DNA of 64,000 bases from Pseudomonas sp. RIT-PI-q (lineage in GTDB: Bacteria > Pseudomonadota > Gammaproteobacteria > Pseudomonadales > Pseudomonadaceae). The position numbers and the translations under genes are program-made. Below are positions 60,498-64,000 of this stretch, piece after piece. A model generated the notes under the pieces. That model saw nothing but the letters and a program-made list of their open reading frames with translations, did not search any database and was not told the DNA's origin. The stretch lies in the NCBI RefSeq assembly GCF_001297125.1, contig NZ_LHPC01000049.1, forward strand, positions 1-64,000, given 5' to 3'. Position 1 is the stretch's first letter. Each line of letters opens with the position of its first letter.

Positions 60498-62537
60498 ATG
60501 ACCGCCGCTCATTACCCGCACCTGTTGGCCCCGTTGGACCTGGGTTTTACCACGTTGCGCAACCGCACCCTGATGGGCTCGATGCACACCGGTCTTGAGG
60601 AAAAACCCGGTGGCTTCGAGCGCATGGCGGCGTACTTCGCCGAACGTGCTCGCGGCGGCGTTGGCCTGATGGTCACGGGCGGTATCGGCCCGAACGACGA
60701 GGGCGGCGTGTATTCCGGTGCGGCCAAGCTGACCACTGAAGAAGAAGCGCTCAAGCACCAGATCGTGACCCGCGCGGTGCACGAGGCGGGTGGCAAGATT
60801 TGCATGCAGATCCTCCACGCCGGGCGTTATGCCTACAGCCCGAAACAGGTCGCACCGAGCGCCATTCAGGCGCCGATTAACCCGTTCAAGCCTAAAGAGC
60901 TGGACGAGGAGGGCATTGAGAAGCAGATCAGCGATTTCGTCACCTGTTCGTCTCTGGCGCAACTGGCCGAGTACGACGGCGTCGAGATCATGGGTTCCGA
61001 AGGTTATTTCATTAACCAGTTCCTCGCGGCCCACACCAACCACCGTACCGACCGTTGGGGCGGCAGCTACGAAAACCGCATGCGCTTGCCGGTGGAAATC
61101 GTGCGTCGGGTGCGTGAAGCGGTAGGCCCGAACTTCATCATCATTTTCCGCCTGTCGATGCTCGATCTGGTGGAAGGTGGCAGCACCTGGGAAGAAATCG
61201 TGCAGTTGGCCAAGGCCATCGAGCAGGCCGGTGCGACCATCATCAACACCGGTATCGGTTGGCACGAAGCGCGGATTCCGACCATCGCCACCAAGGTCCC
61301 GCGTGGTGCGTTCAGCAAGGTCACTGCCAAACTGCGCGGTTCGGTGAAGATTCCGTTGATCACCACCAACCGCATCAACACCCCGGAAGTCGCCGAGCAG
61401 ATCTTGGCCGAAGGCGATGCCGACATGGTCTCCATGGCGCGGCCATTCCTCGCCGACGCGGACTTCGTCAACAAGGCCGCCGCTGGCCGCGCTGACGAAA
61501 TCAACACCTGCATCGGTTGTAACCAGGCGTGCCTCGACCACACCTTCGGCGGCAAGTTGACCACGTGCCTGGTCAACCCGCGTGCTTGCCATGAAACCGA
61601 GCTCAATTACCTGCCAGTGCAGCAGATCAAGAAAATCGCCGTCGTCGGTGCCGGTCCTGCGGGCCTTTCCGCCGCGACCGTGGCTGCCGAGCGTGGTCAT
61701 CAGGTGACGTTGTTTGACTCGGCCAGTGAAATCGGTGGTCAGTTCAACATCGCCAAGCGTGTACCGGGCAAGGAAGAGTTCTTCGAAACCCTGCGCTATT
61801 TCAACCGCAAATTGCAGACCACCAACGTCGAGGTCTGCCTGAATACCCGCGTCGATGTGGCTCGACTGGTCGAGGGCGGTTACGACGAGATCATTCTGGC
61901 CACCGGCATTGCGCCGCGTACACCGGCCATTGAAGGCGTCGAGAACACCAAGGTGCTGAGCTACCTGGACGTGATCCTCGAGCGCAAACCGGTGGGCAAG
62001 CGCGTTGCGGTGATCGGCGCCGGCGGGATCGGTTTTGACGTGTCGGAGTTTTTGGTTCACCAAGGCGTTGCCACCAGCCTCGACCGTGCCGCGTTCTGGA
62101 AAGAGTGGGGCATCGATACGCACCTTGAGGCGCGCGGCGGTGTCGCCGGGATCAAGGCTGCGCCGCATGCACCGGCCCGTGAGGTGTTCCTGCTGCAACG
62201 CAAGAAATCCAAGGTCGGCGACGGGCTGGGCAAAACCACCGGCTGGATTCACCGCACCGGTCTGAAGAACAAGCAGGTGCAGATGCTCAACAGTGTCGAG
62301 TACCTGAAAATCGACGATCAAGGCCTGCACATCCGTATTGGCGAAACCGGCGAGCCGCAAGTGCTGGCGGTGGACAACATCGTGATTTGCGCCGGGCAGG
62401 ACCCGCTGCGTGAATTGCACGACGGTCTGGTCGCGGAGGGGCAAAACGTGCATTTGATTGGTGGCGCAGATGTCGCGGCGGAGCTGGATGCCAAGCGGGC
62501 GATCAATCAGGGATCGCGGTTGGCTGCCGAGTTGTAA
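60498..62537 (+). CDS. fadH: NADPH-dependent 2,4-dienoyl-CoA reductase
   Basis: An iron-sulfur flavoenzyme of unsaturated fatty-acid beta-oxidation that reduces 2,4-dienoyl-CoA. 679 residues. The N-terminal Old-Yellow-Enzyme-like FMN barrel is about 1-350 (HAGRYAYSPKQVAPSAIQAP; NHRTDRWGGSYENR). The 4Fe-4S Cys cluster is in CIGCNQACLD and TTCLVNPRAC. Two nucleotide-binding domains follow (VVGAGPAGLSAA for FAD, AVIGAGGIGFDVSE for NADPH). The ATG at 60498 is chosen because GTGGAG lies 6 bases upstream. Transcribed alone. Confidence 0.97.
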   Translation: MTAAHYPHLLAPLDLGFTTLRNRTLMGSMHTGLEEKPGGFERMAAYFAERARGGVGLMVTGGIGPNDEGGVYSGAAKLTTEEEALKHQIVTRAVHEAGGKICMQILHAGRYAYSPKQVAPSAIQAPINPFKPKELDEEGIEKQISDFVTCSSLAQLAEYDGVEIMGSEGYFINQFLAAHTNHRTDRWGGSYENRMRLPVEIVRRVREAVGPNFIIIFRLSMLDLVEGGSTWEEIVQLAKAIEQAGATIINTGIGWHEARIPTIATKVPRGAFSKVTAKLRGSVKIPLITTNRINTPEVAEQILAEGDADMVSMARPFLADADFVNKAAAGRADEINTCIGCNQACLDHTFGGKLTTCLVNPRACHETELNYLPVQQIKKIAVVGAGPAGLSAATVAAERGHQVTLFDSASEIGGQFNIAKRVPGKEEFFETLRYFNRKLQTTNVEVCLNTRVDVARLVEGGYDEIILATGIAPRTPAIEGVENTKVLSYLDVILERKPVGKRVAVIGAGGIGFDVSEFLVHQGVATSLDRAAFWKEWGIDTHLEARGGVAGIKAAPHAPAREVFLLQRKKSKVGDGLGKTTGWIHRTGLKNKQVQMLNSVEYLKIDDQGLHIRIGETGEPQVLAVDNIVICAGQDPLRELHDGLVAEGQNVHLIGGADVAAELDAKRAINQGSRLAAEL

Positions 62538-62562
62538 TTTGCAGGTCTCGCGTGCCTATGGC

Positions 62563-62655
62563 TATCGCGGGCAAGCCCGCTCCCACAGGTTCTATGTTGT
62601 TCATGCATTTTGTGAGCGATGCAAAACCACTGTGGGAGCGGGCTTGCCCGCGATG
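62563..62655. repeat. REP palindrome pair
   Basis: TATCGCGGGCAAGCCCGCTC and its inverse, with about 45 bases of centre, between fadH and the next gene on the same strand. Confidence 0.9.
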
Positions 62656-62705
62656 GCGTCCTCAACGCTGCTAAGATGCCGGCTCATTACCCGGACCCGG
62701 CATCG

Positions 62706-63632
62706 ATGCTTTTCCCTCCCGACCACTGGCTACCCCAGGCCCCGCTCCAACCCCTGCATCTCGACTGGCTCACTGCCGCCGGCATCGAAGTCGCGATCCT
62801 GCGCCTGGACCAGATCGACCCGCTGATCAGCGGCAACAAGTGGTTCAAACTCATCGAACACCTGAAAGCCGCCGACCACGTCGGTGCCGAAGGCATCATC
62901 AGCCTGGGCGGCGCGCACTCCAACCATTTGCATGCTCTGGCAGCCGCGGGTAAACGTTTCGGCTTCCCCACCGTTGGCCTGCTGCGCGGTCATCCACAAG
63001 ACACCCCGACGGTGAAGGATTTGCAGGCCTTCGGCATGCAATTGCATTGGCTCGGTTATGGCGGCTATCGCGCGCGGCATGAAGCGGGCTTCTGGTTGCC
63101 GTGGCAAACCCGATACCCGACCTTGCAGCCGGTGCCGGAAGGAGGCGGCGGTTTGCGCGGGGCGCGCGGTTGCATGCAACTGAAGGCGCAGGTGGGCGAG
63201 CAACTGAAGGATTTGGGCTGGAACGACTACGACGGTTGGTGGCTGGCCTGCGGAACCGGCACCACCCTGGCTGGCCTGGTGCTGGCCGAAGCGGGTGAGC
63301 ACCCGGTTTATGGTGCGTTGGCGGTGCCCGACGACCATGGCGTGGCGCAGCAGGTCGAATCGATTGTGCGAGAGGCGGCTGTAGAGAATCCGGCTTACGA
63401 ACTGTTCGATGCCAGCCGTGGGGGTTTTGCCAAAGTCGATCCGCCGTTGCTTGAATTCATTGAACAGACCGAGCAGGTCAGCGGCATTCCACTGGAACCG
63501 CTGTACACCGGCAAAGCGCTGTTGGCGCTCAAGCAGCACGTTGAAACCGCAAGGTTCGAAAAGGGCACACGGCTGATTTTCATCCACACTGGCGGCTTGC
63601 AGGGCCGCCGGGGTTTCCATCCCCAAATCTGA
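62706..63632 (+). CDS. D-cysteine desulfhydrase / ACC deaminase-like PLP enzyme
   Basis: A fold-type II PLP enzyme of 308 residues. The PLP Lys is in the family motif ISGNKWFKL (about 46-54) and the substrate Ser region is SLGGAHSNHLHALAAAG. The phosphate-binding ACGTGTTLAG and the C-terminal HTGG are present. Members break down D-cysteine or 1-aminocyclopropane-1-carboxylate; which one cannot be told without finer alignment. The start could be ATG 62676 (ten codons earlier); neither ATG has a strong ribosome binding site. Confidence 0.88.
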   Translation: MLFPPDHWLPQAPLQPLHLDWLTAAGIEVAILRLDQIDPLISGNKWFKLIEHLKAADHVGAEGIISLGGAHSNHLHALAAAGKRFGFPTVGLLRGHPQDTPTVKDLQAFGMQLHWLGYGGYRARHEAGFWLPWQTRYPTLQPVPEGGGGLRGARGCMQLKAQVGEQLKDLGWNDYDGWWLACGTGTTLAGLVLAEAGEHPVYGALAVPDDHGVAQQVESIVREAAVENPAYELFDASRGGFAKVDPPLLEFIEQTEQVSGIPLEPLYTGKALLALKQHVETARFEKGTRLIFIHTGGLQGRRGFHPQI

Positions 63633-63648
63633 AAATCACCGCCAACCC

Positions 63649-63740
63649 CTGTGGGAGCGGGCTTGCCCGCGAAGGCGGTGTGTCAGGCAACATTGATTTC
63701 ACTGACACGGCCCCTTCGCGGGCAAGCCCGCTCCTACAAG
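63649..63740. repeat. REP palindrome pair
   Basis: CTGTGGGAGCGGGCTTGCCC and GGGCAAGCCCGCTCCTACA face each other between two convergent genes; the centre is about 42 bases. Confidence 0.92.
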
Positions 63741-63752
63741 TTTTCGGTGGTG

Positions 63753-64000
63753 TCAGGTGTTACGAGGTTCGCGTTTGGGCATCATCCGCAGCAAGGTGTT
63801 ATCGCCCACCACGTAATGATGATAAATCCCCGCTACGGCATGCAGGCCGATCAGCCAATAACCAATGGTGCCGCCGAGTTCATGCCAGCCCTGGATCTGC
63901 TTGGCCAATGCCTTGTCTTCCGCAACCAGCAACGGCAGGTCGAAGCCGTAGAACATCACTTGATGGCCCTTGGCGCTGGTGACCAGCCAGCCCAGGATCG
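63753..64000 (-). CDS. Cytochrome b561, C-terminal part (runs off the window)
   Basis: The last 82 codons or so: WLVTSAKGHQVMFYGFDLPL, then HELGGTIGYWLIGLHAVAGI, a membrane helix with two of the heme-ligand His residues, and YHHYVVGDNTLLRMMPKREP before the stop. This is the usual end of bacterial b561 di-heme membrane proteins, which pass electrons in the inner membrane (often quinol to superoxide). The N-terminal half lies beyond position 64000. Confidence 0.9.
   Translation of the reverse strand, partial: ILGWLVTSAKGHQVMFYGFDLPLLVAEDKALAKQIQGWHELGGTIGYWLIGLHAVAGIYHHYVVGDNTLLRMMPKREPRNT

Overview
This window is chromosomal DNA of a Pseudomonas, most probably of the P. fluorescens complex. 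The evidence is the GC-rich codon use, the conserved block folD - tRNA-Arg/His/Leu/His - tig - clpP - clpX - lon - hupB - ppiD, a phytochrome pair bphO-bphP, and many REP-type palindromes (arms of the GTAGGAGC...GCTTGC type) between genes. It looks like the start of a draft contig. The first 22 bases resemble a Nextera/Tn5 mosaic-end adapter and abut a 39-bp tandem repeat that would be hard to assemble.

Layout. 1-8.2 kb: the 5' part of a secreted tandem-repeat protein gene, a glutathione S-transferase gene interrupted by TGA, a CBS-domain protein, DNA polymerase II (polB), a DUF1810 protein, an aldo/keto reductase, a lipoprotein and a TauE/TSUP permease. 8.3-12.3 kb: bphO and a bacteriophytochrome kinase gene carrying two apparent 1-base deletions, a VOC protein and a DUF4174 protein. 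12.6-19.1 kb: a same-strand module of a BvgA-like regulator, a BvgS-like sensor and a pertactin/AIDA-type autotransporter. 19.5-27.2 kb: D-aminoacylase plus a periplasmic amino-acid binding protein, a class C beta-lactamase-like protein, and a glucarate catabolic locus (gudD, MFS permease, divergent FadR-type regulator with two candidate operators). 27.3-45.8 kb: mixed housekeeping and transport genes (DMT exporter and divergent LysR, TrhP, AI-2E family permease, AroE-like, cupin, YceH, bestrophin, SstT, MFS and NhaR, TerC, PBP7) with several very small genes. 46-56.6 kb: the folD-tRNA-tig-clpPX-lon-hupB-ppiD protein-quality block. 56.9-64 kb: a DUF2242 lipoprotein, a 28-residue protein, an AraC regulator, a nitrilase-fold protein lacking two catalytic residues, 2,4-dienoyl-CoA reductase (fadH), a D-cysteine desulfhydrase/ACC deaminase-like enzyme and the C-terminal part of a cytochrome b561.

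Most unusual features. (1) Seven copies of a long inverted-repeat element with arms of about 50 bp, a conserved core of about 47 bp, and stepwise tandem addition of a 32-38 bp arm module. (2) A decayed tRNA-Asp-like sequence between hupB and ppiD. (3) Two likely pseudoenzymes: a C39-like lipoprotein without Cys/His, and a nitrilase-fold protein without Cys/Lys. (4) A BvgAS-autotransporter module with an 18-bp palindrome just upstream of the autotransporter. (5) A family of three tiny Asp-Pro-rich proteins. No CRISPR array, integrase, insertion sequence or prophage was seen.
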